The notes: generated by a model not told the origin, from the letters alone. A stretch of DNA of 64,000 bases from Panacagrimonas sp052387695 (GCA_052387695.1 JBQTIX010000044.1:54620-118619); one strand, 5' to 3'. Shown: positions 42,232 through 52,189, numbered from the stretch's first letter. Translations and numbers: made by a program.

Positions 42232-45200
42232 ATCTCACCGCGCTGTCCCTGCGCCGGCCGGTGACGACGATCATGTTCTTCGTCTGCGTGACCGTGATCG
42301 GCATCATCGGCGCGGACCGGTTGCGACTGGAATTTTTGCCGGACATCGAGTTTCCGGCGGTGCTGGTGCTGATCCCGTATCGCAATTCGACGCCGGAGGA
42401 CGTGGAGCGCCGCATCACGCGTCCGGTGGAGGAGGCGCTGGCGACGCTGTCGGGGATCGAACGCATGCGTTCCGAAACCAATGGCGAGGGCGTGAACCTG
42501 TTCGTGCAGTTCGACTGGGGCGAGGACATCGCGATCAAGGGGGTCGAGGCGCGCGACCGCATCGACGCGATCCGCGAGGACTTGCCGCGGGACCTCGATC
42601 GCATCCAGATCCAGAAATTCGACGCGGGCAGCCTGCCGGTTCTCACCCTTCGCGTGTCGGGTGCGCGCGATCTGTCCGATTCATGGGACATGCTGGATCG
42701 CAACCTCAAGCGTCGCATCGAGCGCTTGCCGGGCGTGTCGAGAGTGGAGTTGTACGGCGTCGAGCCCAAGCAGGTGCGCATCGAGCTGCACGCCGACCGC
42801 GTTGCCGCGCATGCCGTGGATCTCAAGCGCCTGGGCGAGTTGATGCAGCGCGCCAATTTCGCACTCACGGCCGGTTCGTTCGTCGAGGCCGGGCGGCGCT
42901 ACTTCGTGAAACCCGAGGGGCGCTTCGACTCGGTCGAGGCGATCCAGGCGATGGTCATCGATGCGCAGGGGCTGCGACTCGGGGACGTTGCGGACATCAT
43001 CTACACCGAGCCGGCGCGCACCTTCGGCCGTCATCTCGATGGACGCTATGCGGTGGGCGTCAACGTATTCAAGGAAACCGGCGCCAATCTTGTGGAGGTC
43101 GCGGATCGCGCGCTCGTCGAGATTGAGTCGGTGCGCAAATTGCCGGAAATGCAGGGCGTGACCTTGTATGTGATGGCCAACATCGGCGCCGACGTGCGCA
43201 AGTCGCTGCGCGATCTGGTCGAGGCCGGGCTGATCGGTGCCCTGCTATCGGTGCTGGTGCTGTACCTGTTTCTGCGCGATGCGCTGATGACGATGATCGT
43301 CACGCTGTCGGTGCCGCTGTCCCTGTGCATGACCCTGGGCGCGATGTTTTTCATGGGCTACTCGCTCAACATCCTCACCCTGATGGGCCTGATGCTGTCG
43401 GTGGGCATGCTGGTGGACAACTCGGTGGTGGTGACCGAGTCGATCTTCAAGACGCGTTCGGAAATCACCGACCCCGGGGCGGCGACGCAACTCGGGGTGA
43501 ACCGTGTGGGACTCGCGGTGACGCTGGGCACGCTGACCACCGGGATTGTTTTCCTGCCGAATGTTTTTGGCGAGCAGAACGACATCACCACCTACCTCTC
43601 GCACGTCGCGGTGACGATCTGCGTCTCGCTCTCCGCGTCCTTGCTGGTGGCGGTGACCCTGATCCCGCAGTTGACGACGCGTTTCGCGCGCGGCTCGGGG
43701 CAGGGTGCGGCCTGGGTGCAGACGCTTTCGCGACACTACGCCGGCTGGCTGAGCTGGACGCTGAAGCATCCGGGCATCACGACGCTGTCCATCGTCCTGA
43801 TTCTCGCCAGCGTCGCCCTTCCGGCCTGGCTGGTGAAGATGGAGCTGTTCCCGCGCGACCAGGGCACGCGCCTGGTGCTGCAATACAACGTCAACAACGT
43901 CTACCGGCTCGACAAGATCGAGGACGCGGTCACGACCATCGAGCAGTACCTGCTGAGTCAGCGCGACGCCTTCGAGATCGAATCGGTGTACTCCTACTTC
44001 GATCTCGGGCGCGCCGAATCCACCATCCTGCTGCGCGATCCGGAACAGCGGACGCGCACGACCGCGGATATCGAGGACGCCATTCGCAAGGGGCTGCCGA
44101 AGATTGCGATCGGCGAGCCGGGCTTCGACACCCAGCGCGCCGGATCGGGCGAGACGCTGTCGGTGCAGATTTTCGGCGAGTCCTCGGAAAACATCCGCAA
44201 GGTCGCGCGCGAGGCCGAGCGCGTCCTGCGCACGGCGCCGGGCCTGACCGACGTGCGGCTCAAGACCGAGGCCAATGACGTCGAGGTGCGCGTGCGGGTC
44301 GATCGCGACAAGGCGCGGCTGTACGAGCTGTCGAGCCAGCAGGTGGCCGAACTGGTGGCCGGTGCGATGCGCGGCGTGGAACTGCGGCCGTATCGCACCG
44401 ATACCGGCGAGGTCGATCTGGTGCTGATGTTCCGGCTGGCCGACCGGCTCGATCTCGACGCGCTCAGGCAACTGCCCATCGTCACGCCGCGCGGCGAGCG
44501 CGTGGCCCTGACCGCGCTCGCGGAATTGTCGCTGGGCGAAGTGCCCGGGCGGGTGGAGCGTGAGGATCGGCAGGTGTCACTGACCATCGACTTCGGCACG
44601 GCGGGCAAACTGACTTCGTCCGAGTCGCGCCAGCAGATCGAACGCACGCTCGGCGCCATGCAGTTTCCGCCGGGCTATGGCTGGGGTTTCGGCCGCGCCT
44701 TCGACGACGAGCAGGAAAACATGCAGGTGATGTTGCAGAACATGATTCTCGCGGTGGCCTGCATTTATCTGGTGATGGCGGCGCTGTTCGAGTCCGTGCT
44801 GGCGCCGACGGCCATCATCAGCGGCATCCTGTTTTCCTTCGTCGGCGTGTACTGGTTCTTTCTCGCCACCGGCACCGATTTCTCGTTCATGGCGATGATC
44901 GGCATGCTGGTGCTCATGGGCGTGGTGGTGAACAACGGCATCGTGCTGGTGGATCATGTCAACCAGCTGCGCGCCCGCGGCATGCCGCGCGAGCAGGCGC
45001 TGATCGAGGGCTCGCGCGATCGGCTGCGGCCCATCCTGATGACCGCTGCGACCACCATCCTGGGTATGGTCCCGTTGGCGATCGAATCGGTCAGCGTGGG
45101 GGGAAACGGCGCACCGCCTTACCATCCGATGGCGCGGGCGGTGATTGGCGGGCTGCTGTTTTCCACGGGGGTGTCGCTGATCGTGCTGCCGACGATTTAT

Positions 45201-45326
45201 CTTGCGCTCGAAGACCTTGGCGAGTGGAGTCGCCGGGTGCTGCATCGGGCGCAATCCTGGCGGGGCTTGTGGCCCGCCCCTTCACGTAACGACTCACGTA
45301 ACGGAGAGACTGACGATGGCCGATGA
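42228..45326 (+). CDS. RND-family efflux permease 2
   Basis: 1032 aa, overlaps permease 1 by 4 nt (ATGA). LTALSLRRPVTTIMFFVCVT start; helix 4 LMLSVGMLVDNSVVVTE has D-N rather than D-D, a change in the proton relay relative to permease 1. The pair one adaptor plus two permeases recalls MdtABC, where a B2C heterotrimer works and the permeases have different roles. No outer-membrane factor is encoded nearby. Confidence 0.94.
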   Translation: MNLTALSLRRPVTTIMFFVCVTVIGIIGADRLRLEFLPDIEFPAVLVLIPYRNSTPEDVERRITRPVEEALATLSGIERMRSETNGEGVNLFVQFDWGEDIAIKGVEARDRIDAIREDLPRDLDRIQIQKFDAGSLPVLTLRVSGARDLSDSWDMLDRNLKRRIERLPGVSRVELYGVEPKQVRIELHADRVAAHAVDLKRLGELMQRANFALTAGSFVEAGRRYFVKPEGRFDSVEAIQAMVIDAQGLRLGDVADIIYTEPARTFGRHLDGRYAVGVNVFKETGANLVEVADRALVEIESVRKLPEMQGVTLYVMANIGADVRKSLRDLVEAGLIGALLSVLVLYLFLRDALMTMIVTLSVPLSLCMTLGAMFFMGYSLNILTLMGLMLSVGMLVDNSVVVTESIFKTRSEITDPGAATQLGVNRVGLAVTLGTLTTGIVFLPNVFGEQNDITTYLSHVAVTICVSLSASLLVAVTLIPQLTTRFARGSGQGAAWVQTLSRHYAGWLSWTLKHPGITTLSIVLILASVALPAWLVKMELFPRDQGTRLVLQYNVNNVYRLDKIEDAVTTIEQYLLSQRDAFEIESVYSYFDLGRAESTILLRDPEQRTRTTADIEDAIRKGLPKIAIGEPGFDTQRAGSGETLSVQIFGESSENIRKVAREAERVLRTAPGLTDVRLKTEANDVEVRVRVDRDKARLYELSSQQVAELVAGAMRGVELRPYRTDTGEVDLVLMFRLADRLDLDALRQLPIVTPRGERVALTALAELSLGEVPGRVEREDRQVSLTIDFGTAGKLTSSESRQQIERTLGAMQFPPGYGWGFGRAFDDEQENMQVMLQNMILAVACIYLVMAALFESVLAPTAIISGILFSFVGVYWFFLATGTDFSFMAMIGMLVLMGVVVNNGIVLVDHVNQLRARGMPREQALIEGSRDRLRPILMTAATTILGMVPLAIESVSVGGNGAPPYHPMARAVIGGLLFSTGVSLIVLPTIYLALEDLGEWSRRVLHRAQSWRGLWPAPSRNDSRNGETDDGR

Positions 45327-45636
45327 GAACAAGGGCAGCGTGCTGGGCGGCACGTTCTGGATGGTGTTGATTTCAACGTTGCTGTTCTGGCTGCCAGGTG
45401 TCGGCGGCTTCATCGGCGGATTGGTGGGCGGCAAGGTCGCTGGAGGAGTCGGCGGCGCGTTGCTGGCCTGGCTGCTGTCTTCGATCCTTGCCGGCGTGCT
45501 GCTCGGCGTGCTCGGCACCATGCTGACCGGCTTCATCCTGATTGGCGCAGTCGCGGGCCTCGGTGGGCTGATGCTGGGGTTCATCGATGCGGGTGCACGG
45601 CTGCTGGGCGCGATCATCGGCGGCTTTCTCGCTTGA
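45316..45636 (+). CDS. Glycine-rich small membrane protein
   Basis: 106 aa, start ATG 45316 inside the permease end. Two to three hydrophobic segments (GTFWMVLISTLLFWLPGVGGFIGG, ILAGVLLGVLGTMLTGFILIGAVAG) with many GxxxG steps. I do not recognise the family; DUF5518-like or similar small membrane proteins come to mind, unverified. Overlap suggests it is co-translated with the RND operon. Confidence 0.8.
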   Translation: MADENKGSVLGGTFWMVLISTLLFWLPGVGGFIGGLVGGKVAGGVGGALLAWLLSSILAGVLLGVLGTMLTGFILIGAVAGLGGLMLGFIDAGARLLGAIIGGFLA

Positions 45637-45763
45637 GCGGTGGCACCTCATCTCCCGTTCCGCGCAGTGCAGAGGAACAGGTCCAGACGCACCTTTCTGG
45701 TGCGCGGACTGAACCATATCGGTTCGATAAACTCGCTCCACGTCGTCCACACCGGAGCTAGAG

Positions 45764-46933
45764 ATGAACGTCGAACCGTTTTCCGTCCACGTGCCTGAGG
45801 CGGTCCTGAACGATCTTCAGGAGCGGCTGGCACGCACGCGCTGGGCACCGGACTTCGCCAACGAGCGGTGGGCCTTCGGCACCGAGGCGGGGTATCTGCG
45901 CAGTCTCGTCGATCACTGGCGTACCGACTACGATTGGCGCAAGCACGAGTCGCTCATCAACGCGTGGCCGCAGTTCCGCACGAACATCGACGGCATGCCG
46001 ATCCACTTCATCCACGTGCGCGGCAAGGGGCCGAATCCGACGCCACTGATCGTCAATCACGGCTGGCCCTGGACGTTCTGGGATCTGCAAAAGCTGATCG
46101 GGCCGCTGTCCGATCCCGCCGCGTATGGCGGCGATCCAGCCGATGCCTTCGATGTCGTCGTGCCCTCCCTGCCCGGCTATGGTTTCTCCACCCCCCTGAC
46201 CAGGACGGGCCTCAATTTCTGGACCACGGCCGATGTGTGGGTGAAGCTGATGGAGGGCCTGGGCTATCCGCGTTTTGCGACTCAGGGCGGCGATTGGGGC
46301 GCTCTGATCTCGGCGCAGCTCGGACACAAGTACGCGGACCGCCTGATCGGCAATCACATCACGCTGATGCTGCCGCTGGACTTTCCGCAGACGCCTGAAA
46401 GCGGCCCGACACCGGCGGATTTTTCAGCGGACGAAGCCGCGTTTGGCGAACGCACGGCGCACTTCTTCGGCGCCGAAGCCGGCTACTACTTTCTGCAAAC
46501 CACCAAGCCGCAGACCCTGGCCTTCGCGCTCAACGATTCGCCGGTCGGGCTGCTGTCCTGGATTCTGGAAAAGCGCCGTACCTGGAGCGATTGCGACGGC
46601 GACGTCGAGCGTCGTTTCAGCAAAGACGATCTGCTGACCACGGTGATGATCTACTGGGTCACGCAGAGTTTTGGTACGTCCGCGCGCTATTACTACGAGG
46701 CGCTGCACCATGCCTGGAAGCCCTCGTTTCCCGGTTTTCCGGTGGTGCGCGCGCCAACCGGCATCGCGGTGTTCAAAAATGAAGTGATCCTGCAACCGCG
46801 CAAGTGGGCCGAGCGTTACTACAACCTCCAGCGCTGGACCGTGTTCGATTCCGGAGGGCACTTCGCGCCGATGGAAGAGCCGCAGATCATGATCGACGAC
46901 ATCCGCGCGTTCTTCCGATCGCTGTGCGGTTGA
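45764..46933 (+). CDS. Epoxide hydrolase (EHN domain, alpha/beta fold)
   Basis: 389 aa. The N-terminal EHN domain (PFSVHVPEAVLNDLQERLARTRW) is followed by an alpha/beta hydrolase with NHGWPWTFWDLQK (HGWP oxyanion motif), nucleophile Asp in TQGGDWGALIS and the final His in DSGGHFAPMEEP. Epoxide hydrolases of this type add water to epoxides; some act on plant or xenobiotic substrates. Single gene. Confidence 0.92.
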   Translation: MNVEPFSVHVPEAVLNDLQERLARTRWAPDFANERWAFGTEAGYLRSLVDHWRTDYDWRKHESLINAWPQFRTNIDGMPIHFIHVRGKGPNPTPLIVNHGWPWTFWDLQKLIGPLSDPAAYGGDPADAFDVVVPSLPGYGFSTPLTRTGLNFWTTADVWVKLMEGLGYPRFATQGGDWGALISAQLGHKYADRLIGNHITLMLPLDFPQTPESGPTPADFSADEAAFGERTAHFFGAEAGYYFLQTTKPQTLAFALNDSPVGLLSWILEKRRTWSDCDGDVERRFSKDDLLTTVMIYWVTQSFGTSARYYYEALHHAWKPSFPGFPVVRAPTGIAVFKNEVILQPRKWAERYYNLQRWTVFDSGGHFAPMEEPQIMIDDIRAFFRSLCG

Positions 46934-47006
46934 GCAAACCCAGGGCGGGGATTGGGGACGCTCCGCGAACGCCGAAACTCGCCGGCAGGTCGGGTGAAAG
47001 TCGGGC

Positions 47007-47122
47007 GTAGATTGGCTCAAGGCCACGGCTTTTCGTGGCCGGAGCCGACATGCGCCGGTCGTCGTCGAGGGCGCGCAGTGTCGGTTCCGCCCGCATAAAG
47101 CTGCGGGCTTGAACCGACCTAC
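47007..47122. repeat. Palindromic element family B, copy 2
   Basis: Right end GCGGGCTTGAACCGACCTAC matches copy 1 exactly; left end GTAGATTGGCTCAAGG is diverged. Lies between the convergent epoxide hydrolase and GST genes, where it could act as a bidirectional terminator. Confidence 0.75.
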
Positions 47123-47161
47123 ATCTCTCGGTGAGATCAATCGAACCGGTGCAGACCTTCC

Positions 47162-47794
47162 CTACGCACAGAGCCTGACCGCCTTCTGGAACGCCGGTCG
47201 CGCCTCGATCCGGGCCAGGTAATCCCCGATCGCAGAAAAGCGCTCGATCGGCGCGTGGCCCTTCATGGCCGGAATCGCCTTGCCGTTGGCCAGGTGCAGG
47301 TCGTAGGCCACCAGGATGTCTGCGCCCGTGAGTTGCGCGCCGGCGACGTATTCGCTCTTCAACAGGGTCTTGTTGAGATAAGTGAACAAGGTCTCGTACT
47401 CGCCGTCGATGAAGCCCTTGAGTCCCGGCGCGTCGGTCTGCGTCATGCCGCACAGCAGGTCCATCAGGATGGGGAGCATCAGCGTCGACTCCGCCGCATG
47501 CATCCAGTGCTGGTAGGCCAGAAACTCGGCCGTTCCGGCGGCCGGACGCAGACGGCCGTTGCCGTACTTGTCGATCACGTAATCCACGATCGCGCCGGAC
47601 TCCGTGATGGTGTTCTCGCCGTCCTGGATCACCGGCGCCTTGCCCATCGGCGAGACCTTCCACAGCGACTCAGGTGAGCGGAACGTCTGCGGATTGCGTT
47701 CGTGGCGCACCAGTTCGTACTGCAGGCCGAGTTCTTCGGCGAGCCAGACGATGCGATCGGAACGGGACAGGACCAGATGATGAATCTTCAGCAT
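47162..47794 (-). CDS. Glutathione S-transferase
   Basis: 210 aa from ATG 47794. KIHHLVLSRSDRIVWLAEELGLQYELV carries the active-site Ser (SRS); SPMGKAPVIQDGENTITESGAIVDYV is the glutathione-binding cis-Pro and E-S region; a C-terminal helical domain follows. Conjugates glutathione to electrophiles such as epoxides, which fits the neighbour, though the two are convergent. Confidence 0.92.
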   Translation of the reverse strand: MLKIHHLVLSRSDRIVWLAEELGLQYELVRHERNPQTFRSPESLWKVSPMGKAPVIQDGENTITESGAIVDYVIDKYGNGRLRPAAGTAEFLAYQHWMHAAESTLMLPILMDLLCGMTQTDAPGLKGFIDGEYETLFTYLNKTLLKSEYVAGAQLTGADILVAYDLHLANGKAIPAMKGHAPIERFSAIGDYLARIEARPAFQKAVRLCA

Positions 47795-47903
47795 GCGACT
47801 CTCCTCGCGGGTGTTGGGGGCTGCGCGTTCTGTTGCCGCGCTGGTGAAAGTTAGCACGCCTCGCAGCGTGCCTCGAAGGGAGGTCAAGCCCCACGCAGCG
47901 TAG

Positions 47904-48093
47904 GTAGTGCATCAGTATGAAATCCGTTCGCACCGAGTAGCGCCATTGCGTAGCAATGCCGCGTATCGAGGTGCCGGGCGTGCCCTCGATGCGCGACGCT
48001 TCCCTCGATACGCCCGCTGCGCGGCTACTCGGGACGAACGGGCCGGCGCTACTCGGGCCGAACGGGGTTCTGGAATTCAAACTGATGCACTAC
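47904..48093. repeat. MITE-like palindromic element family A, copy 3
   Basis: 190 bp, ends GTAGTGCATCAGT and ACTGATGCACTAC. CGCAGCGT occurs 2 nt before the left end and directly after the right end, a possible target-site duplication. The right end reads TAG on the minus strand and supplies the stop codon of the LysR gene. Confidence 0.88.
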
Positions 48094-48992
48094 CGCAGCG
48101 TGCACTCCCGTGACACGGTTTCACGCAACAATTCGACCAGCCGCAGGCTGCCGGGGCCGGCCACATCGCGATCGGCAAAGATCACGTAGAGCGTGACGAT
48201 CCGCTCCTGCCCTTCGCGCAGCGGCAGCGGCTTGAGCGTGCCGGCGGCGAGCTCGTCGCGGATCTTGTCCTCCGGCAGCCAGGCGAATCCAAAACCCATG
48301 CGCGTGGCCTCGATCGACGTCGCCATATGGCTCACGGTCCAGCGCTGCTTGGAGTCGAGCGACAGCGGGGTGGCGTCCCGCCGGCTGCCCGAATCGCGCA
48401 CGACCAGGTGCCGGTGCGCGCGCAGGTCGGCGCGGCTCAAGGGCCGCTGGAGTTGATGCAAGGCGTGTTCGGGATGCGCCACCGCAAGAAAGCGCGTCTG
48501 CATCAGCGGATCGCCGAGAAAGCCCGGCGGGATGCGCGGCGAGATCGCGATGTCCGCTTCGCCCCTGAGCAGGGCTTCGGACGTGCCATCCAGCACCGAC
48601 TCGATCAGGTCGATGCGCGTATGCGGACTCTCCGCGCAGAAGCGGTCGAGCACGCGCAGCAACAGCCAGGTCGGAAAGATGATCTCGACCGCCAGGCGGA
48701 TCTGCGCCTCCCAGCCGGCCGACAGCGAACCCGCCGCGCGTTCCAGCCCTTCGGCCTCCTCCATCAGCGCCTTCGCGCGGCGGTACAGCAGTTGACCGGT
48801 CGGTGTCAGCACCGCCTTGCGTCCCTGCACCTCGAAGGCCGCCACGCCGAGCAGCGACTCGATCTTCTGCACCGCGTAGGTGATCGCGGACTGGCTCTTG
48901 TGCAGCGACTCCGCGGCCTGCGCGTAACCGCCGGCCTCGACCACGGCCATCAGCGCCCGCCATTGTTCGAGAGTGATGCGCGGTCCGCTCAT
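48090..48992 (-). CDS. LysR-family transcriptional regulator
   Basis: 300 aa. The N-terminal winged helix (ALMAVVEAGGYAQAAESLHKSQSAITYAVQKIE) is followed by a substrate-binding domain. It is divergent from the DoxX-pirin pair, which LysR proteins commonly control. The TAG stop lies in the end of repeat family A, so the last residues (RECTLR) and the stop come from the insertion junction. Confidence 0.92.
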   Translation of the reverse strand: MSGPRITLEQWRALMAVVEAGGYAQAAESLHKSQSAITYAVQKIESLLGVAAFEVQGRKAVLTPTGQLLYRRAKALMEEAEGLERAAGSLSAGWEAQIRLAVEIIFPTWLLLRVLDRFCAESPHTRIDLIESVLDGTSEALLRGEADIAISPRIPPGFLGDPLMQTRFLAVAHPEHALHQLQRPLSRADLRAHRHLVVRDSGSRRDATPLSLDSKQRWTVSHMATSIEATRMGFGFAWLPEDKIRDELAAGTLKPLPLREGQERIVTLYVIFADRDVAGPGSLRLVELLRETVSRECTLR

Positions 48993-49101
48993 TGATCGAA
49001 CGATTCGATGGGTTTGAGCCGAATATTGTGCTTTTTTATCCGCTCGTCGAGGACTTTAATAGATGCAGCTTCCACTCACCCACCCCTTCCGGAGTTTCCC
49101 G

Positions 49102-49485
49102 ATGACCTCTCTCCAGACACTCGCCGCACCCGCCGGCCGCGTCCTGCTCGCCGCGCTGTTCCTGCTCTCCGGTCTCGGCAAGCTCGGTGCGTATGCCGGC
49201 ACCGTCGCCTACATGGCCGCGATGGGCGTGCCGGGTGCGCTGCTGCCCCTGGTGATCGCGCTCGAAGTGCTCGGCGGGCTGGCCATCATCCTCGGCTGGC
49301 ACACGCGGCTCGTCGCCTTCCTGCTCGCCGGCTTCAGCCTGGTTTCGGCCGCACTGTTTCATCATGATTTCGCAGACCAGGTCCAGATGATCATGTTCCT
49401 CAAGAACGTTTCGATCGCCGGCGGCTTCCTGTTGCTGATCGCACACGGCGCCGGGGCCTGGAGCCTCGATGCCCGTCGCTCCTGA
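49102..49485 (+). CDS. DoxX-family membrane protein
   Basis: 127 aa from ATG 49102 (GGAG 9 nt upstream; 49063 also in frame). Four membrane helices: VLLAALFLLSGLGKLGAY, LLPLVIALEVLGGLAIILGW, LVAFLLAGFSLVSAALFHH and NVSIAGGFLLLIAHGAGAW. DoxX proteins are linked to quinone/thiosulfate redox chemistry or oxidative stress. Followed by pirin, a frequent pair. Confidence 0.9.
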   Translation: MTSLQTLAAPAGRVLLAALFLLSGLGKLGAYAGTVAYMAAMGVPGALLPLVIALEVLGGLAIILGWHTRLVAFLLAGFSLVSAALFHHDFADQVQMIMFLKNVSIAGGFLLLIAHGAGAWSLDARRS

Positions 49486-49516
49486 TCGAACACCCTTTCA
49501 AAAACTGGAGAACACC

Positions 49517-50404
49517 ATGAACACGCTCAACCGCTCACTCGCCCAGGTCATCCCTTCGGTCGCTACCTCCGACGGCGCCGGGGTCAAGCTGCGCCGCAGT
49601 ATCGGCAACCAGCGCGGCCTGTATCTCGATCCTTTCCTGATGCTCGACGAGTTCGGCACCGACCATCCGGGCGATTACATCGCCGGCTTCCCCTCGCACC
49701 CGCACCGTGGATTCGAGACCGTCACCTACATGCTCGATGGCCGCATGCAGCACCGCGACCATCTCGGCAACGTCGGCGATCTAGGCCCCGGCAGTGTGCA
49801 GTGGATGACGGCCGCACGCGGCGTGATCCACTCGGAGATGCCGATGCAGGAGAGCGGCCGCATGCGCGGCTTCCAGCTCTGGATCAACCTGCCGGCCGCC
49901 GAAAAGATGAAGCCCGCGGGCTATCGTGACCTCGCTGCGAGTGCGATTCCGGTGATCGCACTGCCAGGCGGTGGAAGCGTGAAAGTGATTGCTGGCACCG
50001 CCGAAGTCGCGGGCAATCTCGTCCGTGGCCCGATCAATGGACCGGACCAGCCTCTGAGCACGGACCCGCTGTATCTCGACGTGGAACTGGCCGCTGGCGC
50101 ACGCTTCGAACACACCGTCACGGCAGGGCACAACGCGTTCGCCTACGCCTACGAAGGCAGCATCGTCATCGGCGAAGGTGAATCCGCCAAGCCGCTGCCG
50201 ACTCAGGCCGCCGGCATCCTGGGACCCGGCGATGGCGTCGTGATCACCGCCGGACCGCAGGGCGCGCGCCTGATCCTGCTCGCCGGCAAGCCGCTGCGCG
50301 AACCGATCGTGCAGTACGGGCCGTTCGTGATGAATACGCGCGAGGAGATCGAGCAGGCGGTTCGGGATTATCAGAGTGGGGAGCTGACGAAGGTCGCTGC
50401 GTGA
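49517..50404 (+). CDS. Pirin-family protein (YhaK/YhhW-like quercetinase)
   Basis: 295 aa. Bicupin; the N-terminal cupin shows the iron-binding histidines in FPSHPHRGFETVTY and the Glu/His of HSEMP. Many bacterial pirins are quercetin 2,3-dioxygenases or redox sensors; substrate unknown here. Confidence 0.92.
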   Translation: MNTLNRSLAQVIPSVATSDGAGVKLRRSIGNQRGLYLDPFLMLDEFGTDHPGDYIAGFPSHPHRGFETVTYMLDGRMQHRDHLGNVGDLGPGSVQWMTAARGVIHSEMPMQESGRMRGFQLWINLPAAEKMKPAGYRDLAASAIPVIALPGGGSVKVIAGTAEVAGNLVRGPINGPDQPLSTDPLYLDVELAAGARFEHTVTAGHNAFAYAYEGSIVIGEGESAKPLPTQAAGILGPGDGVVITAGPQGARLILLAGKPLREPIVQYGPFVMNTREEIEQAVRDYQSGELTKVAA

Positions 50405-50450
50405 GAATGGCGTAGCGACGTAGACAAGGGTGGGCCAGCGCGCCGCCTCC

Positions 50451-50478
50451 CCGTAGGGCGCATTCATGCGCCCTACGG
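50451..50478. repeat. 28-bp perfect hairpin (GTAGGGCGCAT repeat)
   Basis: CCGTAGGGCGCAT and ATGCGCCCTACGG are separated by TC, forming a 13-bp hairpin between pirin and the hydroxylase gene. The GTAGGGCGCAT core is a common intergenic repeat type in proteobacteria (from memory). No T-tract follows. Confidence 0.7.
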
Positions 50479-50545
50479 CGGGATCACCCGAATTCGACCG
50501 CGTCCACTGTCGCATCACAATGCGATCCTGACGAGGAGAACCATC

Positions 50546-52189
50546 ATGCTGATGTCCGCACAGGAATACCGCGAATCGCTGCGCGCCTATCGCCCCGTGG
50601 TCTACGTCGATGGCCGCAGGATCGAATCGGTGGCGGACGAGGCTGCACTGCAACCCGGCGTTCGCGCTGTCGGCCTCACCTACGACTACGCGCATCGCGC
50701 GGACGTGGCGCCGCTGATGACCGCGGTACAGAACACCACCGGCAAGACCGTCAACCGCTTCACCCACATCGGAACCAGCAGCGGCGATCTGCTCAACAAG
50801 CTGGAAGCCACGCGCCTGGTCTGCCAGGAAACCGGCTGCGCGCAGCGGTATCTTACTTACGATGCGATGAACGCCATCGGCCAGGTCTGCGCGCGCATCG
50901 ACGACGCCAAGGGCACACGCGAACACCGCCAGCGCTTCGACGCTTATCTGTCTGAAGTCCAGGACCGTGATCTCACCCTGGGCGTGGCGATGACCGACGC
51001 CAAGGGCGATCGCAGCAAGCGCCCGCACCAGCAGGGCAACGCCGATACCTACGTGCACGTGGTCAGCCGGAACGCGAAAGGCGTCGTGATCTCCGGTACC
51101 AAGGCCATCGTCACCGGCGCCCCGTACATGCACGAACTGCTGGTCATGCCCTGCCGCAACATGAGCGAGGAGGATGCGGCCTTCGCGATGTGCTGCGCGG
51201 TGCCGCTCGACGCCAAGGGCCTGACCATCGTCGCACGGCCCGCCGGCCGGCCGGGCGAAAAGGCCGCGCTGTTCTCCAACCGTTACGGTCAATCCACCGG
51301 CGTCTGCATCTTCGAAAACGTGTTCGTGCCCTGGGAGCGCGTGTTCTTCGCTGGCGAGTGGGAGCATTCCGGCTTTCTCACCTACCAGTACGCCACGCAC
51401 CACCGGCATACCTGCATCGGCGCACGAGCGGGCTTCGGCGATCTGCTGATCGGCGCCGGCGCGCTGATGTGCGAGGCCAATGGGTTCGATCCGGAAAAGG
51501 AAACGCATCTGCGCGAGCAGATGGTCGATCTGATCAAGATCACCGAGGGCTTCTATGCCTGCGGCGTCGCCGCCTCCGTCTATGGCGCGGCCGACGCGTT
51601 GAACGGCACCTTCGTGCCCGACCCGGTGTTCGCCAATATCGGCAAACTGCTGCTCGCCACCCAGATTTACGACATGCAGCGCATCGCGCACTACGTCTCG
51701 GGCGGTCTGATCGTGACCCTGCCCGGCCCGGACGAGGACCACAATCCGGCGACGGCCGCGACGCTCGCCGAGGTGCTGCGCGCCAACCCCGACGTGCCTT
51801 ACGACAAGCGCATCCAGACCGCGCGCTTTATCGAGGATCTCACCGCTTCGTACCAGGGCGGCTGGTATTCGGTGATCAGCCTGCACGGCGGGGGCTCGCC
51901 TGCCGCGATGAAGCAGGAGATTTACCGGCACTACCCCGTGGGCGACAAGGTTGCCCTGGTGGAGCGCCTGCTGGACCGCGGCGTGCTCGCCGACACAAGC
52001 CGCTCCATCACGCGCAACCGCCAGCCAGGGAAGTGCTGCGCCAAGGGCTGCGCGGAACCCGGAAAATCCATCATGGAGCCTTTGCCGAAACCGGTTACGG
52101 ACGCGACCTCACCGGATATTCCGCGGAAGAAATTGAAAGCGCCCAGCAAAACCTCTCCCGCCCCAAAAACGAGGCGACCCCGGAGTTGA
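50546..52189 (+). CDS. 4-hydroxyphenylacetate 3-hydroxylase-family (HpaB/PvcC-like) FAD monooxygenase
   Basis: 547 aa, longer than the usual about 480-520. Segments typical of the family are VTGAPYMHELLVMPCRNM, the YDMQRIAHYVSGGLIVTLPG helix region and SLHGGGSPAAMKQEIYRHY. It uses reduced flavin to hydroxylate phenolic substrates. The last about 45 residues (from CCAKGCAEP) are Pro/Lys-rich and unlike the family core; the overlapping frame (FAETGYGRDLTGYSAEEIES) looks more protein-like, so a late frameshift near 52010-52070 is possible. Confidence 0.88.
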   Translation: MLMSAQEYRESLRAYRPVVYVDGRRIESVADEAALQPGVRAVGLTYDYAHRADVAPLMTAVQNTTGKTVNRFTHIGTSSGDLLNKLEATRLVCQETGCAQRYLTYDAMNAIGQVCARIDDAKGTREHRQRFDAYLSEVQDRDLTLGVAMTDAKGDRSKRPHQQGNADTYVHVVSRNAKGVVISGTKAIVTGAPYMHELLVMPCRNMSEEDAAFAMCCAVPLDAKGLTIVARPAGRPGEKAALFSNRYGQSTGVCIFENVFVPWERVFFAGEWEHSGFLTYQYATHHRHTCIGARAGFGDLLIGAGALMCEANGFDPEKETHLREQMVDLIKITEGFYACGVAASVYGAADALNGTFVPDPVFANIGKLLLATQIYDMQRIAHYVSGGLIVTLPGPDEDHNPATAATLAEVLRANPDVPYDKRIQTARFIEDLTASYQGGWYSVISLHGGGSPAAMKQEIYRHYPVGDKVALVERLLDRGVLADTSRSITRNRQPGKCCAKGCAEPGKSIMEPLPKPVTDATSPDIPRKKLKAPSKTSPAPKTRRPRS

